DNA of 64,000 bases from contig BCIK01000025.1 of the NCBI GenBank assembly GCA_039545295.1, positions 252,080 to 316,079 on the forward strand, given 5' to 3'. The notes under the pieces are model-generated. The model saw nothing but the letters and a program-made list of their open reading frames with translations, was not told the origin of the DNA and made no database searches. Below, piece after piece: positions 47,072-58,382 of this stretch. The stretch is from Udeniomyces pyricola. Taxonomy: Eukaryota > Basidiomycota > Tremellomycetes > Cystofilobasidiales > Mrakiaceae. Made by a program: the position numbers and the translations under genes. The stretch's first letter is position 1; each line of letters opens with the position of its first letter.

Positions 47072-47685
47072 CTCCCTCTTTTTGTCGCGTTTCTTTCTTT
47101 TCTTTCTCCCTGTTCTATTCTTTTGTCCTTTTTGGGAACACCCTCTCACCCATGTCAGCCAGATCTCATGAGCCTTACGTCTTGTTTAAACAAAGAGACC
47201 TATTCGTGTTCCCTATTTTAATCCCCTTCTCTCAACTAAAAATACTTTCTCTTTATCTACCATCTTCCCCCCTCCCCCCCCCCCTTTTTTTTCCTTTTAA
47301 ATCTACCCCGCAGGCCCGCTCTGTCCACGACACCGTCACCTCTCAAGACTCTGCCAACTTCCCTGATGACGCCACCAAACCCTTCTCCAACCTCGCCTCC
47401 GGCATTCTCCCTTCGGGTTCTTCCCAAGGGACCGCGTACGAGAACGCCAAAGGCGCCGCCGCACCGGGCAACATCAAGGGCGCCAAGGGCTCCGAGAACA
47501 AGGGCGATGGAGCCAAGAGCGTGGGTGGAGCTGAGGGTATCGAAGATGCGTTGAGTGGAAAGGGGTACAAAGGAGAGGGCGCTCAAGAGAGGCAACCTGG
47601 GAACCAGGTTCAAGAGGGATCCGGTGGGAACGGGTTTGCTAAGATTAGGAACGAGCAGGGAGATGACTTGGCCGGTGGGAGGTAA
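46564..47685 (+). CDS. Small Gly/Lys-rich protein with mitochondrial presequence
   Basis: Not confidently assigned. Exons 46564-46689, 47005-47028 (24 nt) and 47314-47685 join in phase 0, giving 173 aa. The N-terminus MSSFLPRTLRSSTGIFRRTF is rich in Arg and Ser with no acids, a classic matrix-targeting presequence; FAS or FASSP is a plausible cleavage site. The mature part is hydrophilic, with repeated Gly/Ala/Lys segments (AYENAKGAAAPGNIKGAKGS, GKGYKGEGAQERQPGNQVQE), resembling LEA-like or stress-protection proteins in composition. Function as a desiccation or stress protein is inference from composition only. The second exon lies between an unusually long T tract and other introns, and uses a GTTCGT donor. 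Confidence 0.75.
47045..47070. repeat. Poly-T tract (26 T) in intron
   Basis: Twenty-six consecutive T in the second intron of the small mitochondrial-protein gene, beginning 16 bases after the donor site, followed later by C and T runs before the acceptor. Confidence 0.92.
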
Positions 47686-47705
47686 AAAAAGAAGAAGAAG
47701 AAAAA

Positions 47706-47730
47706 ACACACACACACACACACACACACA
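47706..47730. repeat. CA dinucleotide microsatellite
   Basis: About twelve CA units directly after the stop codon region of the small mitochondrial-protein gene. Confidence 0.88.
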
Positions 47731-49028
47731 AATACGAACCAGCCGTATTTCACGAGTTGGTTTGCACTTAACTGTATCTTTGTCAGAAAATTTCGTTATT
47801 CGATCGATCATGTAGCTTGTGTTCCTATCGGATTGACCTGTGCAAGCATGCGTGTCTGATTTTCTATTTTAAAAAAAAAAGAAAAAAAAAGGAAGGATGG
47901 TTGGCCACCAAACGCAGGGGAGAAGAAGAAAAAAAGGAACAGAAGCGCGAGACAAAAGGTTCTGAACTGAAAGGGAAGGAGGGGGGGGGGGGGAAGGTCT
48001 GATCTACCTCATCGATACTGTTCCTGAGACGTGTGTGGCGGCCCCTACCTCAAAGGGAGTCGCAGCAGTGAACCCTAGTCTCGCAACCTGGTCTCTGGCA
48101 TTCCCCGACTGTTTGTTTGAATGCGGCACCAGATGTTTCGACCATCTTCCCTTCCCCTCCCCCCCTCCTCCTAGACGAACACCCCCTTCGACGCAGCCGG
48201 AGAAATCGTGGTTCGCTCTCCCGCACATGATGGGATCGATCGTACAGGGGTTGCATCGGTACGGTCGCATTGACCAACTACCTAAGGCCAGCCCAGGCAT
48301 CATGACGTCGACCCAAGTACATCCTTGTCGTTGACTATCATCCAAGAATGAGAACAAAAGCATCATGGCGTTCTCACGACGCGGTACGTGGACGAAAAAA
48401 AATGAAGGAGACATATATACGGACGTCTAAAACATACCACTTCGTGTGGCGTTCCGTCTCAACGACGCGACGTCCAATGGCCTCTGATCATGGTTGATGC
48501 AGTAAAGGTGAAGAGGGAGTGTTGATTGATCTTGTTCAGTTAGTGTTTGTCGTTATTGATGTTAGTACGCGACGATCAAGCTTAGGTCATTCCGTGTCCC
48601 TCCTGCATGAACGCATGTATCGCAGTCGCACTATAATGCCCTATAAAAAGAATAGTGATCTTGTTTGAACAATCTGTTCTAACTCAGGTTGAGTCGACGC
48701 GCGTCAGTACGTAGTATTAGTTATACGTGCATGAGATCGATCATGAGGACGTAAAATCCATCGACACTCCATTCTTACCAAGTATAATATGATTAGCTTA
48801 GATAACATCGTCAGTAGATATACGGTACAGTGCACTTCCATCCCGATCTCCCTCCCCTTTTTTTTCTTCTTGGTATCAAGCCTTCGGAGTGTCTTCCCGC
48901 GATCTGGTGAGAGAGGGAGAGAGAGAGAGAAAAGGCAAAACCCATCGGATATTCTATTCCCCCCCCCCCCGCACCATCATCCTTCCTCTCTCTCTCTCAA
49001 AACCCCAGTATTCCTTAGAACCCTCTTC

Positions 49029-49052
49029 TTCCAACCCAACCCAACCCAACCC
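49029..49052. repeat. CCAAC pentanucleotide repeat
   Basis: Four to five tandem CCAAC units just downstream of the Cyc2-like stop codon. Confidence 0.85.
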
Positions 49053-49069
49053 GATCCCCCTTCCACCTC

Positions 49070-51129
49070 CTACTCCCGAAGACTCTGTCTCTTCCTCTTC
49101 GCTTCCTCCGCCATCTTCTCTCCAATAGCCTCCACGTCCACCCCTGGTGGAGGCTGCCAACCAGGTGGAGCCTTAAACGCCGGCGCATTCCACAACCTCC
49201 TCACTTCAATCCCTTGCTCTTTCGTCAACCCGAGCTCGTTCCCGAGGAGACCCCCGATCCGGGACGTGTCAGTCTTGGGACCGGCGAGGGAAGAGATGAA
49301 ACCGTCCGGACCGGAGAGAAGAACGAGCGTTTTCGAATTGGGAGTCAAGGTGAGAGGACTCGGTCGAGACGCCACAACAGCAGCAGCAGCAGGGGTCGAA
49401 GAAATCGACCCATCAGAAGAAGGTGAGTTAGGTGATAATGATGAAGCTGAAGATGTGGATGGTGATGTTGAAGAAGCGAAACCGAACCACGACCCAATCT
49501 TACTCCCGATCGACGTTGACGCTTTTCCTCCACTCGTCATCGTCGTCGACGTCGACGATTCGCCATCGCCCAAAAGGACCTTTCTCAGCTCGTCCGCCGA
49601 GATTCGGGTAGGGGAGAGATCGACGAGGTCGAGTTTCGAAGGAAGGAGCGTCGGGTCGGGGAGGAACGAAGTGAGCCATGTGAGAGGCAACGTGGGCGAA
49701 GCATGGATGAGAGTGATAGGTGGAAGATCCGGTCGAGGTTCGTTGGGCTTGAGAGGAGGTGAGAGCGTGTTGAGAAGTTGGATGTAAGGGGCGATACCGG
49801 TCCCGCCAGAGATCTGAGGCAGAAAAAAAAAAGCGGTAAATACTCGGGCGTAAGTTGAAAGGTAACACAAGAAGAGGATTGGAACCAGTCGGATTTCGAA
49901 GAAGAAAAGAAAATTGTATGTGTTTCTCTCGGCCGACATGGAAAGAGGAGGGAAGGGGGGGGGGGAGGGGGGAGGAAGGGGCAAAGCGAGAAAAAAAAAA
50001 TGGAAATGAAAAATGGTCAAGCTGAAAAAGTCCAACTCAACTCACCATGACAACCCTATCCCAATCTTCCAACCCCCACCCTTTCAAATCCGCAAACTCA
50101 TCATCGTCCTCGATCGCCTTGGGTCGAATCGTATCGTAAGTCGTCGGGTAAGGTCCCCGAAGTTCGATCCAATCGAGTCGCTTGGCCTTGTGAAGGAACT
50201 TGGAGACTTCGCCGTGGGGCTCGCGTTTGACGAGGATGGAGAGCTGCGTAGGGTGACCGTCGATGTGCTCGGGTGGGGCAAAGATGGTGTAGGGCTGAAT
50301 GCACAACAATGTCGATCAAGATGTGACAGAGAGGGAAGAAAGGAGAGGAGAGCAGCACACGCAGCAAAAAGATCAGTAAAAGTTGAGGAATGTGGTGTAT
50401 ATGAAGAAAAAGAAACGAAAGAGAAAGGAGAAACTGAAGTCTATGACAGAACGGGGCGAGGAAGCAGGAAGCCACGAGGAATAAAAGAAAAGAAAGAACA
50501 TGTGGGAAAGCCAAGTCGGATCGACGTACCCTCTCAACCTGCAACTCTGAATCCTTGGCCATCACATGCCAAATACCAGGGATGTTGGTCTCGATGTTGC
50601 CGTCGACCTTGGGGTGCTCGTCCGGCATCCGAACGGTGATGACCTTGTACATGCCATCCTTCTGCTCGCCCACGACCTCACCCTTGCTCTCATCGGCGTC
50701 CAAGACTTGAACCCATTCGACGGGGAAACTTTGGTATTCGCTCTTGTCGAGCGTCGGAATATACGCCGGCCAATAGACCAAGCATCCGAACAAAACCAAG
50801 GCGACGCAGCCATACGCGAGCGTTCGACCACCGTTGCGAGACGCCCGGGTTTCACCATTGGCATCGTGCTCGAGACGCGGCGTGGTATCGGGTTTGGTGA
50901 GAATGAAGAGCTGTCGGAGTTTCTCCTTGCGATCGAGGTCGGCTTGGGTGACGAAACGCGGGACGTCGTTGGCACCGAACGACGAGGAGGTCGTGTGGAA
51001 CGAGGCGACAAGAGAGGCAGGGGTAGCAGCGGCGGTGGTGGTGGTGGTGGGAAGCGTCGTCGATCGGAGAACAGACGAGGGACGCGCGGAAAGAGATCGG
51101 AGAACGCGAGTCGCGTGTGGTCGAATCAT
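49070..51129 (-). CDS. Mitochondrial FAD/NAD-binding oxidoreductase, Cyc2-like
   Basis: A ferredoxin-reductase-type flavoprotein anchored in mitochondria. In yeast Cyc2 supports haem attachment to cytochrome c. Exons 50530-51129, 50046-50294 and 49070-49813 are each whole codons, giving 530 aa. The N-terminus (MIRPHATRVLRSLSARPSSV) is a matrix-type presequence, and one membrane helix follows (LAYGCVALVLFGCLVYWPAY). The FAD-binding fold includes ITVRMPDEHPKVDGN and R|PYTIFAPP; the RPYT flavin motif spans the first splice junction. The NAD fold has VVMISGGTGIAPYIQLLNTL. A roughly 85-residue Ser/Thr-rich insert follows VDLSPTRISADELRKVLLGD. The usual C-terminal CGPxxM motif reads LLSGPDGF, with Ser for Cys. 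The protein ends in a charged helix (EKMAEEAKRKRQSLRE). Cyc2 assignment rests on domain order plus the mitochondrial helix; another mitochondrial cytochrome-b5-reductase-like protein is possible. Confidence 0.8.
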
Positions 51130-51832
51130 AATGAAAAGGAGGGGTAGAGTGGTGTGGTTAGAGCGAGAGAGAGTTGAATGGTATGCCCTTTCGAGCGAGG
51201 TGGAAGGGGAGGGTACAAGGGGTGTTGGATGGAAGGAAGAAGAATCGGTGGTGCTGGTTCGTCGTCAAACGGAAACGCCTCATAAGCCTCTCTCTCTTCA
51301 AGCTTCACTTCCGTCTGGCTTTTTGGCTTTAGATGAATCCACTGTTGGCTGCAACAGTCAGCTTATATATGTATATACTTCCGACCCAACTCCTCCAATC
51401 ACGTCTCATTCATTCCATCTCTCCCATCGACGCGCGTACATCATCTTGACCTAGCCAACAGCCTCTCATGACAATCGATTAGCTCACTCTTTTCTTGTCG
51501 TCCCGTCTGTACGAATATTGACAGACGGACGTGCAAACTCGGCGATTGTCGGATTCATTCATACGTACATGCACAGGCATCATGCATCAAAAGTGGCCAG
51601 CCAAGGGGACCTCAATAAAACAAAATAAAAACATAAATAAAACACACCATCAAGAAGAAGAAAAAAACAAAACAGACACCGGACAGGACTTGGTCACGGT
51701 CGAGAAAGACAGGAGACGCAAGAAAAGAATACCAAGAACTCGCTTGATCGACTCTTCCCTTCTCTCCCTCCATCTTTCTCCCTCGACCTAGTTCCTTCCT
51801 GAGGTCCAGAGATGATCACCTACCCCTACGAT
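51130..51832. other. Intergenic region between UGO1 and the Cyc2-like gene
   Basis: About 700 bases; 3' flank of UGO1 and promoter of the Cyc2-like gene, both minus strand. AT-rich stretch near 51605-51670. No gene is seen. Confidence 0.6.
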
Positions 51833-53654
51833 TCAGATCTCCTTCCAAGCGCTCTCCCTTCCCAACGCCCACAGCGCAGCTTCCAGCCCAAACACACACC
51901 CACTTGCCACCAAATTCAAGCCGAAACCCCTGTAGAGCATCTTGATCCCGCTCCACATCCCCGCACCTCCCGATGAGCTCTCCTCCCTCACGATTCTCCA
52001 GAGGCATTCGAGCAAGCCGCCGTAGGGTCTGTTGCGGACCTCGACGCACGTCTTGATACCGCCCGCATGGTTGGGAGAGAGCGAAAGTGGCGATCGGGAT
52101 TGAACTTGGAGTCGTCGACGAGCCGTCTCGAGCGGAAGGGTCACGAGCAAAGAGGCAATCGAGAGAATGGCTTCCAACGCCCGGTACGTCACGGGCGACG
52201 TCACGAGGGAGACGTTGAACGTTTGCTCGATGATCAACGGCGTCGCGATCGAAACGAGCGATCGAATGGTAATGTCCCAAAACGTCGGCCAAAAGAGGGT
52301 CGGGTGAAAGTACGTTGCCAGCCAACCGCCTTCGTCCCGGACGATCGTTTGGAGGGACGACCACGGATTCGAGGACATGTACGTCCGATGCTTCCGAGAG
52401 GACGATTGGACAATGAGCCGCGTTCGTAGCAGGTCGAGGGGCGAGAGAAGGAAGCCGGTGATGGAGTGCGAGACGATGGTCGGGAGGAGGAGTGGGAGCA
52501 GCGAGTGCAGGTGCAAGTGGGATGACGATGGTGATGAGGAAATGAGGGAGGGTGATGAGAACATTAAGGGACCAATTGAGGACTGGACAATCGGAGGGAT
52601 GTACGATGTCAACGAGTCGGAGATGATGGCGACCCAAAGACCTGGTCATGTCAGAAAGGGGGAGGGGGATGACAGAAGGATAGGAACAGGAGACGATGCG
52701 TATTCTCTCAGTAATCGGGGCAAACATTCAAAAAGCATAAATGCGAACCAATTTGCCCGTTCGTGTCAAACTAAACCGAATTGCTGACCTTTCCACGGAC
52801 CACTTGGACCCTCGCCACGCCAGAGCCTCTTTGTCATGCTCCAAGGTCCATTGCCTTGGTAGCCTGCCCTCGGAAGAACCCACTCGAGCTTCTCGCCGTC
52901 GCCTTTGCCACCGGGTGCCCGAATGATATACCCATCGGCGTCGACCGGTCGTTTCGACGATCCACCACTGAGGCTGTTCTGATGGAGGCTAGACGACGCC
53001 TTGTTGATCTTTGACGAGGCGACGAGATCCTCAAAGTACGCCTGCGCGTCTTCGTCGTCACTCAAGTTGACGTCGTCGTCCGAGTCACCCTTTCGATCTT
53101 CATGCTCTTCGGCTTCGATCCCAATCTGGGTTCCTTCCCGACGGTGGAGAGGTACGCCCGAGGATGAGGTCAACCTCGGCAAACACTGGACCTGAGCGAG
53201 AACCTTGCCAGCTTCGAACGGCTGGGCGAGGAACGAGCTGATGAAGGCTCCTGCCGTTGCCCAGATTAGCTTGTCCTTGGTCTCGGACCAATTGTTCGAC
53301 GAAGATGAGAACGAAGGCAGGGAGGACCGCGAGAGGGAGGGAAGGACGAGTGCGGGAGGCGTTGACGAAGGGAAGGCAAAATGGGAAGAAGAGGAGGAGG
53401 ATGAGGCACCAGTGGTGGATCCATTGGGAAGCGACGCAGACGACGAGGGCGGGAGCGTCGGAGGAAGGAAGAGAAAGTCATCGGCCGGAGCTTGAACGGA
53501 ATGAAACCAGAGGCAAAAGTTAGCATGGGCTAGGACCAAAGGGAGTGTGGAGGAGGAAAGGGTCGAATGACGTGGGGGGCAAGGATGAAGCCGAGGAAAG
53601 AGAGGACGCACGAGCGTAGAGCTGACGGACAGAGTTGGGATGTGATGAAGACAT
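51833..53654 (-). CDS. UGO1: Mitochondrial fusion protein Ugo1, carrier-like
   Basis: An outer-membrane member of the mitochondrial carrier family that links the fusion GTPases Fzo1 and Mgm1. Exons 53537-53654, 52789-53490 and 51833-52641 join in phase, giving 542 aa. The start MSSSHPNSVRQLYARASSLS was chosen because a 46-nt intron with a perfect CTAAC branch site then joins it in phase to APADDFLFLPP. Three degenerate carrier signatures are visible: QPFEAGKVLAQVQ, SPLDLLRTRLIVQS followed by HRTY, and LPLETARRRLQVQ. The region after the first signature carries an acidic Ser-rich loop (DSDDDVNLSDDEDAQAYFED), longer than in ordinary carriers. SPLDLLRTRLIVQ with HRTY is the feature I associate with Ugo1 in fungi, rather than a solute carrier. 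Confidence 0.9.
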
Positions 53655-54453
53655 CGTTGATGGGTGGCGAGGAGCTGTTTATGAGCGATGGCCAAGGGGA
53701 GTTTACTTGGTTGCTTGCTGACGAGGATGATGGAGATAGGGGAAGGAGAGGGGACAAGAGAGGGCAGCGGGGCCGGGAGTCTGTTGGTTGAAAGGGTTGG
53801 GGGAATCCGGAAGGCGATGGACACGATTTCAGATGGACGCAGGGGGAGGTGATTTGCAAGACGATAGGAGGGAGACGAGACGAAAGAGACTTGTTGAACA
53901 GATGAGGTTTAGGGAGAGAGTAGCTTATAAGAGAGGCCGGATGAGATGATGACGGATGAGAGTTCTAAAGGGAATAAGAGGTGTAGGTTGGGCTAGGGGC
54001 TGGCTGGCTGTTCATTGGGAAGGCGGCCATGGTGCATGGAGGCAACGGATATTAAATACAAGCAGTAGTACATGTACAATTGATGAGATGCATCGATTCT
54101 ATATAATATATATATACTATCATCAGTCGCTCCTTTGGACGCCTCCAGCTTGGCGTACACCTCACTATATGCGGCCAGGCTGAGTAGTGAGAATGCCTGT
54201 TGAACTAATACTGTGTACTCGTGCATGGATCAGAGTGGGAAAATATGACATGTCAGTCAATTCTATATCATTGATGACTTGCTTATAACAGGATTCCTCA
54301 TCTGGCGGTGCAGACTGATTAGTTGTTGATCGAAGCGATTCTCACTCTCGCTTGCTCTCGCCTGCTCTCGCCGGTTTCCCCTTGGCCTTCTTCCCTTTGG
54401 CTCTTATCCATCATCCTTTCACCCTCCCTCCCCCTCCCCTTTCTTCCTGAACG
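53655..54453. promoter_or_regulatory. Divergent promoter region of UGO1 and CKA1
   Basis: About 800 bases between divergent starts, with TATATATA steps near 54105-54116. No gene is seen. Confidence 0.6.
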
Positions 54454-57207
54454 ATGACCGGTGGCCGCAGCATAGTCAGTCCGACATTTCTCTCCCCCAC
54501 ACCCACACCATCCTCCTCCATCTAACACCTCCATCTAGCCAAACTTACTATCGAGTTTCTTGCCCGAACCGCCCTGCTTCGCGTCGCCCTCGCTTGTTGC
54601 GCCGCGCCTGACCTCGTGTCATCCTCTCTTTCCCTTCCTTCTCTCTCTCTCTCTCTCTTCTCTACCTTGCCTTCTCCCAAACAGTCCAGAGTCTACGCCA
54701 ATGCCAACGAGACCTTTGGTCGATCCTGGTGGGACTATGGTCAGTCCCCATTCCTTGCTAACCCTCGAGTTTGATTCCGTCACCATCGCGGGGGGGGGGG
54801 GTCCAACGCAAGAGACTCGGTGATGGGCACGACGGAACGGACGATACCCGGTGCTGACTAGTCCGACGACTCGCTTGGCTCGCTCACAGACAACCTTCAG
54901 GTCCAGTGGGGATCTCAGGATCACTGTAAGTTTACATTTTCTCGTTACGCAAACAATCGCGTCTGACCTCCTCGACGCTGGGGACCATCCCTTCCAAGCG
55001 GACGAGCAGCAGCAACAGCAGCAACAGAAGCGGTCTTGCGTGCTTTGCCTTGCCTGGTCCCTCGCCATCTCTCTCCCATGTAATACAGTCTGGTGATGGC
55101 TATCGGTCAAGATACGACGCTGACAAACTTTGTTGTGATCACGTGTGTGCATGGCAGACGAGATCGTCCGCAAGGTTGGACGAGGAAAGTACTCGGAGGT
55201 GAGTCTTTCCTCCTCTGTCCCTTTCCGCTCGTGCTAATGCCTCTCAGACGTGCATGCTACGAGGTAAGCGGGTAGGGTATCAGCCGGCTCATGGACCTCT
55301 TGTTGCATCCATTCCATGTCGCCCTTGAGCCCCACCTAGGTCTTTGAGGGTATTGCTCTCCCTTCGTCTGAAAAGTGCGTCGTCAAGGTGCTCAAGCCGG
55401 TCAAGAAGAAGAAGATCCGTCGAGAGATCAAGATCCTCATGGACCTCGCGGGTGGACCCAACGTGATTGCCCTGCTCGACTGCGTGCGAGACCCTCAGGT
55501 ATGTACTTTGCACGCCAAGCTCACTCGCTCGGGAACGGAAGGACGAGGAACGATGGGAAACGCGTCGATCGCGCAGGATGAGAAGCTTTGGGAGGATGAT
55601 ACGTGAGGCCAAGTCTCCGCCCTGACACTGACCATGCGCGCTGCACTGGCTCTCTTGCTCTCTTGCCGTTACCGCTTCGCGTTCCTCACAGTCCAAGACC
55701 CCTTCGATCGTCTTTGAATACGTCAACAACACCGACTTCAAAGTCCTCTACCCAAAATTCACCGACTTTGACGTCCGATACTACATTCTCGAGCTTCTCA
55801 AGGCCCTTGATTTCTGCCACTCCAAGGGCATCATGCACCGAGACGTCAAGCCACACAACGTCATGATTGATCACGAGCAACGAAAGGTCAGTCACGAATG
55901 AACCGCGTTCGATGCGTTTGTTGTCCTCCCACTGGTCCGTATCCGAGGCTGATTAGAGACCATCGTCTGCCTTCTATGCATCTCTGGTGTCTTTTCGCGT
56001 TGATCTCTCCCATTTCTCATGTCCTCTCACGCTAGCTTCGGCTCATCGACTGGGGGTTGGCCGAGTTCTACCACCCGGGCACCGAGTACAACGTCCGAGT
56101 CGCGTCTAGGTACTTCAAGGGACCCGAGCTCCTTGTCGATTTCCAGGAGTACGATTACAGTTTGTGCGTAGAAGCGTCTCTTTTGTGGTTTGGTTGCTCC
56201 TCACGAGAAGATGGAATAGCAGTCTGGTCATAAGACGGTTGCTGAAGGCTTCTGTTCTTTCCTCTTTGGTTTGTACAGGGACATGTGGAGTTTAGGTTGC
56301 ATGTTCGCTTCGATGATCTTCAGGAAGGAGCCCTTCGTGCGTATTCGCACTGCGATCCCAATGCTTTGTCTCTACAGCAGTGCGATCGCCTTGGCTGACC
56401 TACGAGTTTGATTGTCTGGTTTCGGATGTGTTGTAGTTCCACGGCCACGACAACTTTGACCAGCTTGGCAAGATTGCCAAGGTTCTCGGAACCGAAGAGC
56501 TTTACGCTGTACGTGTCTTTTGCCCTCTTTCCGGCCAATGTGACCTGGCCTCCTCATTCTGGTTGCATACACACCCGTACTCCTACTGAACCGCTGAATC
56601 GTTTGTCGCCGTGATCCTTCCCCCACCTCTCTCGTCCTCCAGTACCTCGAAAAGTACGACATTGACCTTGACCCTCAATACGACGACATCCTCGGTCGAT
56701 ACCAGCGCAAACCCTGGTCGAGGTTTGTCTCTACTGAGAACCAGCGGTTTGTCTCCAACGAGGCTGTCGACTTTTTGGACAGACTGCTCAGGTTCGTTGG
56801 CATGCTCGTCTTTCTTTTTTTTTCGATGTGTGGCCTCGCCGGCGGCGTGGAGGTGGTGTTGGACGCGGAGATGTCTCCACTGTTGAATCGGTCGTTGACT
56901 TGGCTCGCATTATTTTACCGCCACGTGTGATAGGTACGACCACCAAGAGCGAGTGACGGCTAAGGAAGCTCAGTCGCACCCCTACTTTGGTTCGTATAGA
57001 CATCTTTTTTTCTTCTTCTTTTTTTCTTTGCTCGGTCCATCGTTGGTGTTTGGCTGACTTGGTCTTTAATCCCCATCCATTCGCTCTGGTATCGTCGTTT
57101 GGTGTGTTTCTATCCTACGAACAGAGCCCGTTCGAGCCGAAGCTGCCGCCAAAGCCGCTGCCGCTGCTGCCGGGTCGACTGCGACGTCCGCCACTCCTTC
57201 CGCCTAA
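54454..57207 (+). CDS. CKA1: Casein kinase 2 alpha catalytic subunit
   Basis: A constitutively active acidophilic Ser/Thr kinase of nucleus and cytosol, acting alone or with CK2 beta. Twelve exons sum to 1,053 nt with every junction in phase, giving 350 aa: 54454-54474, 54685-54739, 54890-54925, 55158-55198, 55340-55498, 55692-55886, 56036-56163, 56279-56336, 56437-56508, 56643-56791, 56934-56989 and 57125-57207. Hallmarks are [11 protein letters not shown], the Lys cluster [16 protein letters not shown] (substrate and beta-subunit contact), [26 protein letters not shown], the DWG in place of DFG ([13 protein letters not shown]), [16 protein letters not shown] and [16 protein letters not shown]. 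The C-terminus is a short Ala-rich tail. The 21-nt first exon is the least certain part. The last two introns use GTTCGT donors. Confidence 0.96.
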
Positions 57208-57933
57208 AGAAGACCAAGAAAGAAAACAAACCCGAAAAAGTTACTATGCAAGGGCCAGAAGAAGGAAAAAGGAATCAACTGAAGCTATATCGTTACCCCC
57301 CTCTTCTCTTTTCTTGTCTTTGGTTATTCTTCCTGTTTTTCGCCTTTGTCATCTTTTTCGTATGCCCCCAGGGATTCGTTGAACCCGTTTTTCTTTTCTT
57401 TTTCTCTTAAATAGACTCCCGCATGCCTGTCTTGACTCTTATCTCTTCGTTGTCCTCGCATGCGAACTCTCGCTCCCCCCCCCCTCTCCCTCCCTCTTCC
57501 CTGTGTTAATCTCCTTTTTCTTGCTTTCGATCTCCCTCCTTCACTTTCCCTCTCCGAGATTGCTCCTCACCTCTATCCTCCCTCCCTTGCCGCGTTCTCT
57601 CTTCTACTCTTTGCAATCGTCCTCTTCCTTTGTCGTATCTCTTTCCGTCTTTCTTCTTCCTCCTGAAAATCTCCCCCTTTCAGTCTCTCTTCTTCTTCTT
57701 TTCTTGTTCTCCTTTGGGCTTCAAGTCTCCCATCCCTCCCCTCCCCCTTCTCTCTCTTTCTCTTTTTTTATTATTATTCTTGTTTGTCTCTTTCTTCTCT
57801 TTTCTTGACGTCGGTTCCTCTTTTTCTCTCCTTGCCTCTTCTATCATCATCATCATATGGGCTTTTCCTCTCTTTCCTTGGTTTGGACTCATCTGAGTCC
57901 AACACACACACACTTTCTCTTTTGATTCGACCC

Positions 57934-57950
57934 GCTCGCTCGCTCGCTGA
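57934..57950. repeat. CTCG tetranucleotide repeat
   Basis: Four tandem CTCG units in the convergent spacer. Confidence 0.8.
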
Positions 57951-58058
57951 TTTTCCCGATCGGACGTCATTCCTACTGTTGACATACGCCCACCAATCAA
58001 GCACGTCAGATTCTCGTGTCCTCCCTTCCCTCCTCCCTCCTCCTTTTCAAGCCGTTAG

Positions 58059-58077
58059 ACGAGACGAGACGAGACGA
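58059..58077. repeat. GAGAC pentanucleotide repeat
   Basis: Nearly four tandem units of ACGAG in the convergent spacer. Confidence 0.8.
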
Positions 58078-58382
58078 CCGCGAGAAAGTACGTAAGGCTT
58101 AAGCTAAAGGGGGGAGAACGGGGGGGGGGGGTTTAAAGATGACTGAATGCCCGGAATTGGAAGGGGAAAGACCTCCATTTTGACATTGAACTTGAAAAGT
58201 CATCATGACTTTGACTGAGGGATCGATCCTCGGGTTTCGATTTCGATTCGATCCATGAACGATTTGTAGGGAAAGAAAATACTTGAGTCCTATATATATG
58301 ATGACATGAATCATTCGCCCTCCGGCATTGTACTAAAGAAAAAGAAAAAAAAAGAAAAAAAGAGCATGACTCGTCTCCCTCT

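Larger units (their letters stand above)
47686..49069. other. Convergent intergenic region, 1.4 kb
   Basis: Between the 3' ends of the small mitochondrial-protein gene and the Cyc2-like gene. It holds a CA repeat (47706-47730), A runs (47872-47890), a G run (47981-47992), a C run (about 48960-48970) and a CCAAC repeat (49029-49052). A 136-codon minus-strand open frame (48004-48414) has no recognisable motif and is not called as a gene. Confidence 0.6.
57208..58382. other. Convergent intergenic region, pyrimidine-rich
   Basis: Between CKA1 and the GT25-like gene. The plus strand is strongly CT-rich from 57300 to 57900, with a CTCG repeat (57934-57950), a GAGAC repeat (58059-58077) and a G run (58121-58130). 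Hydrophobic Leu/Ser-rich frames here are by-products of pyrimidine richness. No gene is supported. Confidence 0.65.

Noticed and set aside
48004..48414. 136-codon minus-strand open frame in the convergent spacer
   Set aside because: No family motif, no clear promoter context, and a comparable frame exists on the other strand.
57300..57900. Leu/Phe/Ser-rich plus-strand frames resembling membrane helices
   Set aside because: Pyrimidine-rich DNA encodes such residues in all frames; it follows directly after the CKA1 stop codon and has no conserved motif.
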